Assembly: GCA_025210775.1 (NCBI GenBank)
Contig: JAOARB010000029.1
Coordinates: 1 to 64,000, forward strand
DNA length: 64,000 nt
From: Prolixibacteraceae bacterium
Lineage (GTDB): Bacteria > Bacteroidota > Bacteroidia > Bacteroidales > Prolixibacteraceae
Direction of reading: 5' to 3'
Position numbers and translations under genes: made by a program. The notes beneath the pieces are model-generated. The model ran no database searches, was not told the origin of the DNA, and saw only the letters and a list, made by a program, of their open reading frames with translations. Shown one piece after another: positions 8,362 through 17,712 of the stretch (within the stretch, counting starts at the first letter, position 1; each line of letters opens with the position of its first letter).

Positions 8362-9699
8362 ATGGGCAACAAAAAGATATTTATTCTGGACACCAATGTC
8401 ATTCTTCACGATCATCGATGCATACACAATTTTGAGAACAACGATGTAGTCATCCCAATAACCGTACTTGAAGAACTTGACAAATTTAAAAAAGGAAACG
8501 ATCCTATCAATTTCCAAGCAAGACAGTTTGTTCGCGAATTAGACGAACTTGTTGGAGACGAACTTTTTAACTCAGGAAGAAGTCTTGGCGAAGGAAAAGG
8601 AAAGCTAAAGATCGAATTAGGTAAAGAATTTAGTGCGGAGATGAAAACCTCTTTTGCTGAAAACATTCCAGACCATCGTATTATTGCCATTGCTCTTTGG
8701 ATTCAAAAAGAGAATGAAAAGGCAAAAAAACCACCATATTCTAATATCGTTCTTGTTTCGAAAGATATCAACCTTCGTATGAAAGCCAAATCTCTTCATC
8801 TAGAGGCAGAAGATTACCGAAACGACAAAGTAGAAAAAGTAGAAGACCTTTATTACGGTGTGCGTAACATAGATGATTTCAACACTGCCATCATCAACGA
8901 GATATATGAAAACAAAAGTATTCCTGTTGAAGAGAGTACCATTGAAAAACCTAGGGCAAACGAATACTACATTTTAAAAGGGGCTAATTCAAGCGTATTG
9001 GCTCGTTACAATGCAGCACAACAGAAAATTGAAGAGGTAGATAAAGTGACCACCTATGGTATCAAACCTCGTAATGCAGAGCAAACTCTTTGTTTAGATG
9101 CACTGCTTAATCCTGACATCAAACTTATCTCTATTACAGGGAAAGCGGGAACAGGTAAGACTCTTTTAGCTCTTGCGGCAGCATTACAACAGAACCACAT
9201 CTACGATCAGATAATGCTTGCCCGACCTATCGTTGCACTAAGTAACAAAGACATCGGCTTCCTTCCAGGAGATGCAGAAGAAAAAGTAGCTCCATATATG
9301 GCACCACTATTTGATAACTTATCTGTGATTCGTCGTAGCTTCAATATCAATAGTCAAGAACATGCCAAGATCGATGAGATGCAAAAACAAGAAAGATTAA
9401 TCATTACCGCCCTTGCATTTATTAGAGGTCGTAGTTTATCTAATTCTTTCTTTATCATTGATGAAGCTCAAAACCTTACGCCGCATGAAGTAAAAACCAT
9501 TATCACACGTGCCGGAGAAGGAACAAAAATGATATTTACAGGGGATATACATCAAATTGACTCTCCTTACCTAGACGAGAAATCCAATGGACTAGCCTAT
9601 CTTACCTCAAAGATGAAAGGACAAGAGATTTTTGCCCATCTAAATCTAGTTAAGGGAGAAAGAAGTAAGCTTGCCGAGATGGCCAGCAATCTTCTATAA
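8362..9699 (+). CDS. PIN-PhoH fusion ATPase
   Basis: Has an N-terminal PIN RNase domain (about residues 1-140, with the acidic residue Asp10 in ILDTNVILHD) and a C-terminal PhoH ATPase domain. Walker A GKAGTGKT is at about residues 260-267 and the Walker B segment FFIIDEAQN at about 365. Such PhoH2-type proteins unwind and cut RNA; that activity is known from the family and not shown here. The 445-residue length fits the fused form. The gene is monocistronic and ends at a strong terminator shared with the convergent MFS gene. Confidence 0.93.
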   Translation: MGNKKIFILDTNVILHDHRCIHNFENNDVVIPITVLEELDKFKKGNDPINFQARQFVRELDELVGDELFNSGRSLGEGKGKLKIELGKEFSAEMKTSFAENIPDHRIIAIALWIQKENEKAKKPPYSNIVLVSKDINLRMKAKSLHLEAEDYRNDKVEKVEDLYYGVRNIDDFNTAIINEIYENKSIPVEESTIEKPRANEYYILKGANSSVLARYNAAQQKIEEVDKVTTYGIKPRNAEQTLCLDALLNPDIKLISITGKAGTGKTLLALAAALQQNHIYDQIMLARPIVALSNKDIGFLPGDAEEKVAPYMAPLFDNLSVIRRSFNINSQEHAKIDEMQKQERLIITALAFIRGRSLSNSFFIIDEAQNLTPHEVKTIITRAGEGTKMIFTGDIHQIDSPYLDEKSNGLAYLTSKMKGQEIFAHLNLVKGERSKLAEMASNLL

Positions 9700-9704
9700 A
9701 TCGG

Positions 9705-9745
9705 AAAAGGAGTAGCCGACAATCGACTACTCCTTTTGTATATAT
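9705..9745. terminator. Bidirectional terminator between PhoH-like and MFS genes
   Basis: AAAAGGAGTAG (9705-9715) pairs with CTACTCCTTTT (9727-9737), starting 5 bp after the PhoH-like stop codon. The A-rich and T-rich flanks suit termination in both directions. Confidence 0.9.
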
Positions 9746-9762
9746 CATATGATATGATTCAA

Positions 9763-11139
9763 TTACTTCTTTTGTACGTTAGGAAGCTCCAAACCATATC
9801 CTTTTTTCTTATCTGCATTCTTCAATAAGATTCCGAATACCAAACTTAGAAGTCCAAATCCCATAAAGATCATCATAGGAAGAGTATAATCGTAAGTGTT
9901 TTGGATGCGTCCATCTGTTAAAGTAGTAGACGAAACAATACAATATTTCTCCAAAACAACGCCAATCAACAATGGCACGCCCATCAATCCCCAGTTTTGA
10001 ACCCAGAAGATCAAAGAGAATGCTGTACCCAACTGTTTCTCTGGAATAATCTTAGCTACCGATGGCCACATTGCTGAAGGAACCAAAGAAAGAGCTACCC
10101 CTAAAAGAAGAACCAATACAACTGCCAATGGGACACTCATTAATGCAGGTACTGCAAATAATCCATGGATAAGAACAAGAAGGATAGAACCAATAATCAT
10201 AATGGTCGCTCCCTTACCCATTTTATCATAGATACCACCAAAGATAGGTGTTAAGAATAAAGTACCTAAAGGAAGAAGACCAGGTAAATCTCCTGCTCTC
10301 TCTGGAGCCATATTGAATTTATTAATAAAGAAATCTGTAGCATACTTTAAGAATGGGAATACCGAAGAGTAGAACAATACACAAAGTAAAGCAATATACC
10401 AGAATCCTCTATTTGCAAAGATCGCTTTTAGATCCTTAAATGAGAACCCTTCATCTTCAGAAGTGGTTGTATCAATTTCTTCAGAAGCTTCTAACTTTTT
10501 GTCCATCACGATGTAGATGAAATATGACAAAAAGCCAATGATCAACAACACCAAACAAAATGCCAATGGTGAAGAAATAGTTCCAAAATACTTTACAATA
10601 CGTAGCGGTGCAGCCATTGCCAACATCGTACCAATACGTGCAACAGCAACTTGAAGACCCATTGCCAAAGCCATTTCATAACCCTTAAACCAACGAACCA
10701 AAATCTTAGATACAGTAATACCCATGATTTCAACCCCCATACCAAAGATTGCAAATCCCAAAGCAGCTAGTGCCACTTGCATTGAGTGTCCTAAAAGCAT
10801 CGCTCCCTCAGGAAAGGTGGTAGCAATAGCATAATATTTTAAGGTAGCTCCAACAACCATTAGCCCTGAAGCCAAAAGTCCTGCAATACGAGCTCCAAAC
10901 TTATCAAGGATCAAACCACCGACAAAAAGCATTCCGAAGAATACGTTAAACCAGCCGTAAGCACTCGTAAACCATCCATAATCTCCACTAGTCCACCCCA
11001 AATCCTTTTCCAACAAAGGCTTTAAAGGTGACATTACATCTGTAAAAAAATAACCACAAAACATGGTTATCGAAACGATGATCAAGGCCGACCATCTCGC
11101 TACTGCGCTATCGCGCAAAGATTTCTGTACTGTATCCAT
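9763..11139 (-). CDS. Major facilitator superfamily transporter
   Basis: A 458-residue inner-membrane carrier with about 12 hydrophobic segments split into two six-helix halves by a charged loop near residues 215-235. The loop between helices 2 and 3 has GLILDKFGARIAG, the MFS motif A (DxxGxR type). The C-terminus is charged and short. Sequence features point to the broad oxalate/formate-antiporter and nitrate-carrier-like part of the superfamily, but the substrate cannot be named. It is a single gene; nothing nearby suggests what it carries. Confidence 0.88.
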   Translation of the reverse strand: MDTVQKSLRDSAVARWSALIIVSITMFCGYFFTDVMSPLKPLLEKDLGWTSGDYGWFTSAYGWFNVFFGMLFVGGLILDKFGARIAGLLASGLMVVGATLKYYAIATTFPEGAMLLGHSMQVALAALGFAIFGMGVEIMGITVSKILVRWFKGYEMALAMGLQVAVARIGTMLAMAAPLRIVKYFGTISSPLAFCLVLLIIGFLSYFIYIVMDKKLEASEEIDTTTSEDEGFSFKDLKAIFANRGFWYIALLCVLFYSSVFPFLKYATDFFINKFNMAPERAGDLPGLLPLGTLFLTPIFGGIYDKMGKGATIMIIGSILLVLIHGLFAVPALMSVPLAVVLVLLLGVALSLVPSAMWPSVAKIIPEKQLGTAFSLIFWVQNWGLMGVPLLIGVVLEKYCIVSSTTLTDGRIQNTYDYTLPMMIFMGFGLLSLVFGILLKNADKKKGYGLELPNVQKK

Positions 11140-11263
11140 TTTATCTTAAATTCATAGTTTGATTGTAAAAATAGTAAAACGAGACAATAAGCATCATGAT
11201 TAATTCACAAATAAATGCGGTTAATCCATGACTTTACACTCATTTAATATCTAAAAGAGACTT

Positions 11264-12034
11264 TTACTCTTCCACATCATGCTTTAATGCAGCAGGTGCA
11301 TGAAGGTCCGTCACCATGATAGAGATCGAAAAGTCGAACCAACTTAGAAGTAAATCTGTCTCTATATTAGAAGGCCAATATTTAGAATCAACAAATTCTT
11401 TAGTCAACTCCATCTGCACCATCTTCTCTGCATGAGCAGCCAAGAAATGCTCTGGCGCACCAAGATGAACATCTTCTTTATCGTCAATCAAATACACAGA
11501 ACTTTGATTTCTAAAATGTTCTAAATAAAGAGGAGTTTCACTTACCTCCATGCGATTAAGGAAATCGATAAACAACTGCTTAGGAGTCAAGGTTACCGCA
11601 AATCGGTTCACCGTAGATGGTTCTAAAGCATCCATATTAGTCAATGTCTTGCTCTCTTCCTCTTGCTTTTCCTCAACCACCACTTCTTGCTCTTGTTCCT
11701 GTTCCATTAAAGAAAGTTCTTCCTCATTGGCACCAAGAAGAGATTCCAACTGAAAAAGATGATTTGCCATCTCCTCCATCTGATCGATAGAAACATTAAA
11801 AGCCATAGAAATAGCCTCGTCCTCCATCATCGTTCCCTCTGTCAGTGACAGGTGTACAGAAGCTGCATAAACCACCCCCGCAGCAATCATCTCCAAGTCA
11901 TGCACCTCTAACGCTTCCGATTCATTTATTTGTAATGAACCTGCCATATCTATAGCCAACGGCAAATAATTACCCGAGAACTTCTCTTTACATACAGAGG
12001 TAATCGTTTCTTCTAATCTCTCTTTATTACTCAT
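11264..12034 (-). CDS. Uncharacterised protein, DUF6398-like N-terminus
   Basis: The function is not recognised. The chosen start gives a 256-residue soluble protein with no signal peptide or membrane segment; an in-frame upstream Met would add 15 residues. The N-terminal 100 residues (KERLEETITSVCKEKF, then AGVVYAASVHL) resemble the helical DUF6398 domain, an assignment made from memory. Residues of about 105-130 form a Glu/Gln-rich acidic linker. The C-terminal part contains LTPKQLFIDFLNRM and may be a second helical domain. It lies between the MFS gene and a terminated DUF4831 gene, so it is probably its own transcript. Confidence 0.6.
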   Translation of the reverse strand: MSNKERLEETITSVCKEKFSGNYLPLAIDMAGSLQINESEALEVHDLEMIAAGVVYAASVHLSLTEGTMMEDEAISMAFNVSIDQMEEMANHLFQLESLLGANEEELSLMEQEQEQEVVVEEKQEEESKTLTNMDALEPSTVNRFAVTLTPKQLFIDFLNRMEVSETPLYLEHFRNQSSVYLIDDKEDVHLGAPEHFLAAHAEKMVQMELTKEFVDSKYWPSNIETDLLLSWFDFSISIMVTDLHAPAALKHDVEE

Positions 12035-12081
12035 ATAATTCTTATTTTCTATTCTTTTACGCTTCCATACAATCAGCAAAA

Positions 12082-12116
12082 AAGGTTTGTACTATCAATA
12101 TGGTAGTACAAACCTT
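12082..12116 (-). terminator. Terminator after DUF4831 gene
   Basis: A 13-bp perfect inverted repeat (AAGGTTTGTACTA, 12082-12094, and its complement at 12104-12116). On the minus strand it is followed by a run of six T. It separates the DUF4831 gene from the next minus-strand gene. Confidence 0.88.
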
Positions 12117-12147
12117 CCTTCCTAATCTACATTAATCGGACTATTTC

Positions 12148-13266
12148 TTAATCTTCTACAACCCTTCTAGGATCAACCAATTGAATCGAATTGATCGCCC
12201 CTGTTTCTTGGTCATAGACTATCTTATACTTGCGACCGCTTTGACAATGATTGGAAGCCATTGGAAAACGAACACCATACTGTGCCATTAAAAGCTGTGT
12301 TCCTGCCAATACCTTCGTACCATCCATCAAACTGACATGTGTCAAACAAGGCACACGATAATATATTCCATCTGGCGATATCGCTCCTGCACCCTCTTGT
12401 TTCTGAAGAGCTGCTTTAGCTTTATTATCGATCGTTACATTTATCATTATAGGCTTACCCGAAAGGTCCGAAGTAGGTACAACACCCTTTCTCTTATCGA
12501 AACGGAAAGCGATCGTTGGCGTTTCCGAAGGAACAACATCAAAAACAAAAGTCCTTGTTCTTTTTACATGTTTACCGATAAAAAGAGCAGTATAAGCTTT
12601 CTCTAACTTATCTAACTGTGCAGCAACCACCTCATATGCTTTCCCATCAGGAGGAGTCGTCTCATATACTGAAGCCATCGTATGGAAACGACGCTTTCTT
12701 AATTTTGTAATAGTATGAGCAGCATCATATGCTTTACGCTTCTCCGAGATCGTTTTCCACTCTTCAGGAATTGAGTCATTAACCTCAACAAACTCTTGAA
12801 CAGATAGATCATTCCAAGGATACGCTGTTACTTCAAAAGGCATATAATCATTTTGAACCAATGGCAACATGGTCTTCATATTACTAAAAACACCATTAAC
12901 ACCTTTGATCACTCCTAGCTCATTGACAGAGATAGCAGACATCGCTTCCGATTTCACTTGATGATATTCATTGGCATCCACCGTAGCATAAGACGCAAAA
13001 CGAACACTCGAAATACTCCACGTAGCAGAAGCAGTAGCTTGTGCATTCGGGATATTTAAAAGATCATTCGCATAAGCCTGATAAGGTCCCGGGATAAATT
13101 CATCGTAAGTAGCTTCTACATACACACGTACACCTGTCGCTGGCAAAGCATAAACAGGTCCATTGGTGTAAGGCATACGAACCTCATCTCCCTTTTTTCT
13201 ATCTGGAGATGCCATGACTACTACACTACATAACATCAAAAAAAGTGTATACTTTAATATCTTCAT
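12148..13266 (-). CDS. DUF4831 family exported protein
   Basis: A 372-residue protein with an N-terminal signal peptide (MKILKYTLFLMLCSVVVMAS) and a mature part rich in beta-type segments. The early YALPATGVRVYVEA and FIPGPYQAYANDLL segments match the DUF4831 family, which is common in Bacteroidota and has no established function. The protein is probably periplasmic or on the cell surface; no lipobox cysteine is seen. It starts 70 bp after nnrD on the same strand, so the two may share a transcript, which is ended by the hairpin at 12082-12116. Confidence 0.8.
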   Translation of the reverse strand: MKILKYTLFLMLCSVVVMASPDRKKGDEVRMPYTNGPVYALPATGVRVYVEATYDEFIPGPYQAYANDLLNIPNAQATASATWSISSVRFASYATVDANEYHQVKSEAMSAISVNELGVIKGVNGVFSNMKTMLPLVQNDYMPFEVTAYPWNDLSVQEFVEVNDSIPEEWKTISEKRKAYDAAHTITKLRKRRFHTMASVYETTPPDGKAYEVVAAQLDKLEKAYTALFIGKHVKRTRTFVFDVVPSETPTIAFRFDKRKGVVPTSDLSGKPIMINVTIDNKAKAALQKQEGAGAISPDGIYYRVPCLTHVSLMDGTKVLAGTQLLMAQYGVRFPMASNHCQSGRKYKIVYDQETGAINSIQLVDPRRVVED

Positions 13267-13336
13267 AACAAGAGATCTATTTTCTTTTGTGCATTAAATT
13301 CTCCGTAAATTTCTTATTTATTTCTGTTCCCACCAA

Positions 13337-14866
13337 TTATTTAACCGGGGAATTTAACAATCTTTCCCACACTTTACCAATAAATATAGGTAACATCGAA
13401 ACTCTTAACGATCGATCATTCCCTTCGTTAGCAAACAGCTCTCCTGCCTTGCCATGTATCCAAACCCCAAGACGCAATGCTATAGAGGATGGATAACCAA
13501 AAGCCAAAAGTGAGACGATAAGTCCTGCTAGAATATCCCCACTCCCCCCCTTGGCTAAGGCAGAGCTGCCACTTCCATTGACAGTCCACCATCCCGCAGT
13601 ATCAATCACCACACTATGGTTTCCTTTAATCAAAATATGCACCCCATATTTAATCGCCAAAGCGCGAGCTTTTTCTAAACGCTCCCAACTGCTATAGGTA
13701 GTTCCAATCAAACGTTCCAACTCCTTAGGGTGGGGAGTCAAAATCGAATTCTTTGGTAACAATTCTAATAAAGAAGGTTCTTTGGATATGATATTTAATG
13801 CATCAGCATCGATCACAATAGGAACTTGTGACTTTCTAAACAAAGAGATCAACGCCTCTTTTGTCTTCTCTGCCTGACCTAGTCCTGGACCAACCGCAAC
13901 AGCTTTATATAAACTTAAATCTGGTAGCGAGCTAAAACAACCCCCATCTATATCTGTTGAGACCAAACATTCCGATACCGTCTGGTGGATCAAAGAAACA
14001 AAACGAAATGGAACATGTGCTGTAACCAAACCACAGCCTCCCGACAAGGCACCCAAAGAAGCTAGAGTAGCAGCTCCCATCATACCTTCAGATCCTGCAA
14101 TAACCAAAGCATGTCCTCTGGTCCCTTTATGATCAAAAGGAGAACTTGTACGAACCCATTTGCTCACCTCCATCTCATCAATCAAGGAGGTCATAGGAAC
14201 CTCTTCTTTCAATCCTTCTTGAGCTAAACCAATAGGCACCACCTCCCACTTTCCAGTGTAAATATAATTTTCAGGGAAAAAGAACGACACCTTCGGAACT
14301 TCAAAAGTCCAAGTATAAGTGGCCGTTACCACCGAAGCATTCAACTCATTAGGACCATCGGCATATAATCCCGAAGGAATATCGACAGAACAAATTGGAC
14401 ACCCACGTCTATTCATAGACTCAACCATCTGCAAATAGACACCATCCAATGGTCTCGACAAACCTATTCCAAACAAAGCATCAATAACTACTTCTGTGGA
14501 AGCCTCATCTGAAGATGAATCCACATCCAATGTCTCATCCCAGATCTTCACAATCAAGGACGACTCACGAAGCAACTGGTTATAGTAGTGACGGGCATCC
14601 GCGCTCTTGGATACTTCAGGATCTCCAGCATAGAGTGTAACCTTATAGCCCAAACGATCCAACAACATGGCCACCACCAAACCATCCCCTCCGTTATTAC
14701 CTGGTCCAACATATATCGTCACACGGTAGCTATTAGGAAAGATTCGCGTAAAAGCAGTCGTCCATTTAGAGGCGGCCCTATACATCAATTCAACACTATC
14801 TATCTGTTGCAATTTACAAGTCTGCTGATCCCATAAATGAATCTGTTTCGGCGTCCAAAGGTCCAT
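13337..14866 (-). CDS. nnrD: Bifunctional NAD(P)H-hydrate epimerase / ADP-dependent dehydratase
   Basis: Repairs hydrated NADH and NADPH. The N-terminal YjeF_N half (about residues 1-215) epimerises R- and S-NAD(P)HX; it shows VGPGNNGGDGLVVAMLL and VDIPSGLYADG. The C-terminal carbohydrate-kinase-fold half (about 225-505) dehydrates S-NAD(P)HX; it shows GTRGHALVIAGSEGMMGAA, VIDADALNII, LTPHPKELERL and GSGDILAGLI. The 509-residue length is usual for the fused enzyme. It is transcribed leftward toward the DUF4831 gene and diverges from the POT transporter gene. Confidence 0.95.
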   Translation of the reverse strand: MDLWTPKQIHLWDQQTCKLQQIDSVELMYRAASKWTTAFTRIFPNSYRVTIYVGPGNNGGDGLVVAMLLDRLGYKVTLYAGDPEVSKSADARHYYNQLLRESSLIVKIWDETLDVDSSSDEASTEVVIDALFGIGLSRPLDGVYLQMVESMNRRGCPICSVDIPSGLYADGPNELNASVVTATYTWTFEVPKVSFFFPENYIYTGKWEVVPIGLAQEGLKEEVPMTSLIDEMEVSKWVRTSSPFDHKGTRGHALVIAGSEGMMGAATLASLGALSGGCGLVTAHVPFRFVSLIHQTVSECLVSTDIDGGCFSSLPDLSLYKAVAVGPGLGQAEKTKEALISLFRKSQVPIVIDADALNIISKEPSLLELLPKNSILTPHPKELERLIGTTYSSWERLEKARALAIKYGVHILIKGNHSVVIDTAGWWTVNGSGSSALAKGGSGDILAGLIVSLLAFGYPSSIALRLGVWIHGKAGELFANEGNDRSLRVSMLPIFIGKVWERLLNSPVK

Positions 14867-15109
14867 ATCATTGATTTTAATTCCCTCTTACACAGAGATC
14901 ATAATTAAAAAATGTTAATTACCAAGAATAAGATATTCAAATATCCCATCACGTTCTCTACAAGTTACAACAAAAAAACAAGAGCTCAAACAGTAAAAGG
15001 CTATATATCAATACCTGAACAATATAAACTAATAAAAATCATATCATTACAATATCCCATAACATACAATTACACCCCCATCCCCACACACGTGTCTAAA
15101 AAAAAGAAT

Positions 15110-15117
15110 TATATTTG
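15110..15117 (+). promoter_or_regulatory. Putative -7 element for POT transporter gene
   Basis: TATATTTG matches the Bacteroidota -7 consensus and lies about 50 bp before the start codon. No clear -33 TTTG is seen at the expected spacing. The intergenic stretch 14867-15165 otherwise shows no gene; a short frame at 14912-15139 is AT-rich and not convincing. Confidence 0.5.
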
Positions 15118-15165
15118 TGATAATAGAATTTTTATTTAGAATTAAAATTAATTAAACGAATAGCT

Positions 15166-16800
15166 ATGCTAAAAAATCATCCGAAGGGCCTCTTGGTTGC
15201 ATTCTTTGCAAACATGGGTGAAAGATTTGGATTCTATACCATGATGGGTATCTTGGTATATTATCTAACAGCAAAGTATGGGTTGACTGGAACAGAAGCA
15301 GGTAGTATTTATAGTGGTTTCTATGGTGCTATCTACGGTCTTGCTCTAGTTGGAGGTATTATTGCCGACCGAACTAAGAACTTTAAGGGAACAATCTCTG
15401 TTGGACTTATAACCATGCTTGCAGGTTACATATTTATGTCTGTTCCTGGATTAGGACTTTATTTTACTATTGGAGCCCTAGCCATTATCGCACTAGGTAA
15501 TGGTCTTTTCAAAGGAAACCTACAAGCTGTCGTTGGACAGTTGTATGATGATCCTAAATATTCTCACCTTCGTGATTCTGCATTCTCTATCTTCTATATG
15601 GGAATCAACGTTGGAGCTCTTTTTGCACCTACCGTTGCTTCTTCTACCATCAACTGGTTTATCAAAAAACAAGGTTTCGTTCGTAACGATGAACTGCCTG
15701 CATTGATCCATAAATTCCAAGAAGGAACACTAGCAGACACCACTTCTCTTCAAGCTATCGCAGATAAAATGATGGGATCACACGTTGAACTTTCTCAGTT
15801 CTGTTCGGATTACCTTTCTGCTTATAGTACTGGTTTCAACTATGCATTTGGTGTTGCTGGAGCAATGATGATCTTCTCTTTCATCGTATACATGATGTTC
15901 AAGAAAATGCTTCCTGATGTTAAAGTAAAAGTAGCAGAAAATGGCGAAGTAGTAGAGATGTCTCCTCAAGAGACCAGAGAACGTCTGATCGCTCTATTCT
16001 TAGTTTTCGCTGTAGTTATCTTCTTCTGGATGGCTTTCCACCAAAATGGATTAACCATGACCATGTTTGCTCGTGACTACACCGTTCAAGAAGTAGGCCC
16101 AGCAACCTATCTTGTTTTTAACATCTGGTCATTGATCACTATCGTAGCTGGTATCCTTTCTCTTAGAAGCATCATCGTTAACCGTAACGACTTGAAGAAC
16201 CAATTAGTTTCTATCATCGTTTTAGTTACTTCTTGTATTGGAACATACTTTTTCTATACAAACAACGATGCTGTTAACTCATTCTCACCAGAGCTATTCC
16301 AACACTTTAACCCTACGATGATCGTACTTCTTACTCCTATCGTAGTGGGATTCTTTACAATGCTTAACAGAAGAGGAAAAGAGCCTACAGCTCCTCGTAA
16401 AATCGGTTATGGTATGCTTATTACCTCTATCGGTTTCGCGATTCTTCTAATCGGATCTCTTGGACTAGATACACTAAATGAAGCACAACTTGATCCTTCT
16501 CACGCTCGTGTAGGTACAGGATGGTTGATCGGTACATATTTCACATTGACTATCGCAGAGCTTTTCCTAAGCCCTATGGGTCTTTCATTCGTATCTAAAG
16601 TTTCACCTCCTAAATACCAAGGTATCATGCAAGGTGCTTGGTTAGGTGCTACAGCTGTCGGTAACCTTCTATTAGGTGTTGGTAGTTACATGTACGAAAG
16701 AGTTGAAATATGGCAAGTATGGGCTGTATTTATTATCCTTTGCTTTATTGCTGCTAGCTTTATCTTCTCTATCATGAAGAAAATCGAAAAGTTCGGATAA
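15166..16800 (+). CDS. POT/PTR2-family peptide:proton symporter
   Basis: A 544-residue inner-membrane carrier that likely imports di- and tripeptides with protons. The N-terminus has the POT signature region MGERFGFYTMMGILVYYL (residues 17-34). In the proton-coupling motif ExxER the first Glu is Asn16 and the last two residues, Glu19 and Arg20, are kept. About 14 hydrophobic segments are visible, with the POT-type extra helices in the middle and a conserved segment GTYFTLTIAELFLSPMGLS late in the chain. The gene is monocistronic with its own promoter element and terminator. Peptide import fits with the DPP III gene in the same region. Confidence 0.92.
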   Translation: MLKNHPKGLLVAFFANMGERFGFYTMMGILVYYLTAKYGLTGTEAGSIYSGFYGAIYGLALVGGIIADRTKNFKGTISVGLITMLAGYIFMSVPGLGLYFTIGALAIIALGNGLFKGNLQAVVGQLYDDPKYSHLRDSAFSIFYMGINVGALFAPTVASSTINWFIKKQGFVRNDELPALIHKFQEGTLADTTSLQAIADKMMGSHVELSQFCSDYLSAYSTGFNYAFGVAGAMMIFSFIVYMMFKKMLPDVKVKVAENGEVVEMSPQETRERLIALFLVFAVVIFFWMAFHQNGLTMTMFARDYTVQEVGPATYLVFNIWSLITIVAGILSLRSIIVNRNDLKNQLVSIIVLVTSCIGTYFFYTNNDAVNSFSPELFQHFNPTMIVLLTPIVVGFFTMLNRRGKEPTAPRKIGYGMLITSIGFAILLIGSLGLDTLNEAQLDPSHARVGTGWLIGTYFTLTIAELFLSPMGLSFVSKVSPPKYQGIMQGAWLGATAVGNLLLGVGSYMYERVEIWQVWAVFIILCFIAASFIFSIMKKIEKFG

Positions 16801-16824
16801 CCTATCTTTTTAATTATATGCCTC

Positions 16825-16862
16825 ATAGGCGGTGTCCCTCGTGGATACCGCCTATTATTTTT
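16825..16862 (+). terminator. Terminator after POT transporter gene
   Basis: A 13-bp stem with one G-U pair (16825-16837 with 16843-16855, loop of 5) is followed by a T-rich tract, 24 bp after the stop codon. Confidence 0.92.
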
Positions 16863-17377
16863 TGTATCCAAACCTAAAGTAATCTAAGCAACATCTAACC
16901 TCTTTATCAACACAATCATAATCCCCCCCTAATTACAGGTTATCATACCTCGCATTAATCCTAGAATAAGGTGACTGTTCAATAATTACAAATGTTCATT
17001 GACAATAAACACCCATAAATATTGAACAAAACCAAAAGAATAACCGCCCAGTAAACCCCCTCACTACCGACAACACAATGTCACTCATTACTAATATCCA
17101 ACACATTACGTCTTCAAGACAAAATATCCAATTTATTAATTACAAGACTCTGTTCATTATTTTACCATGTTCAATGTTTTCTTTAAATGCAAAGGATCCA
17201 TCTATAGTGTCTTCTTATTATGAAAAAGGATAGAAACACGTTTTTTAAATAGAAAAGGCCCCATATTATTTTATAAACAGCTTATATTGTGGGGGTTAAA
17301 AAAGGGTAGATTGATGGTAGTTACGGGGATCACAAAATCATCTTTGGGTCACTTTCAGATTATCACAAAAACACCTT
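16863..17377. other. Gene-free intergenic stretch
   Basis: AT-rich sequence between the POT terminator and the 11-bp repeat array. No frame longer than a few dozen codons looks coding. Scattered TTCAAT and ATTGAAC words occur near 16978-17030 but form no strong structure. No promoter facing a gene is recognisable. Confidence 0.4.
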
Positions 17378-17482
17378 AACTTCATATCAAATTCATATTA
17401 ACTTCATATCAACTTCATATCATGTTCACTTATACTTTATATTAAGTAGGCTTAAAAGTGAAGTTGATATGAAGTTGATATG
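17378..17482. repeat. Inverted array of 11-bp repeats (array 1)
   Basis: Four adjacent 11-bp units begin at 17378, 17389, 17400 and 17411; three are exactly AACTTCATATC and one is AAATTCATATT. A decayed fifth unit follows. After about 33 bp, the same unit appears inverted: one exact copy GATATGAAGTT at 17466-17476, flanked by partial copies that keep the 11-bp register. The two arms could form a long hairpin with one or two mismatches. The array lies downstream of two convergent genes. A second array with a different sequence but the same period is at 42451-42557. Confidence 0.85.
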
Positions 17483-17594
17483 GTGGTAAATTAGGGTTAA
17501 AAATAAGGTAAATACCATGAAGTATATATTGATCTTACATGGTCTATCTTTTATATCTGGAGATAGATAATGGGAGGGATTGAAGGAGGAAAAG

Positions 17595-17630
17595 ATAAAA
17601 AACCCCTCTTTCCAAGAGAGAAAGAGGGGA
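17595..17630 (-). terminator. Terminator after SusC-like gene
   Basis: CCCCTCTTTC (17603-17612) pairs with GAAAGAGGGG (17620-17629). On the minus strand it is followed by a run of six T, about 85 bp after the stop codon of the SusC-like gene. Confidence 0.88.
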
Positions 17631-17712
17631 TGGTATAAAAAAGACAAGAAATAGAATGGACTCGGCAGTGTAGGATCGACAAGCAATCCCCTGCTATCAA
17701 GCACATTAGAAA

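Noticed and set aside
14912..15139. 75-codon frame between nnrD and the POT gene
   Set aside because: AT-rich low-complexity composition, and it overlaps the likely POT promoter element.
17378..17482. Array 1 as a CRISPR array
   Set aside because: Units are 11 bp, directly adjacent and inverted around a centre, with no spacers; no cas genes in the window. The same holds for array 2.
17426..17704. 92-codon minus-strand frame over the repeat array
   Set aside because: It runs through the 11-bp array and the SusC-like terminator, and has no recognisable protein character.
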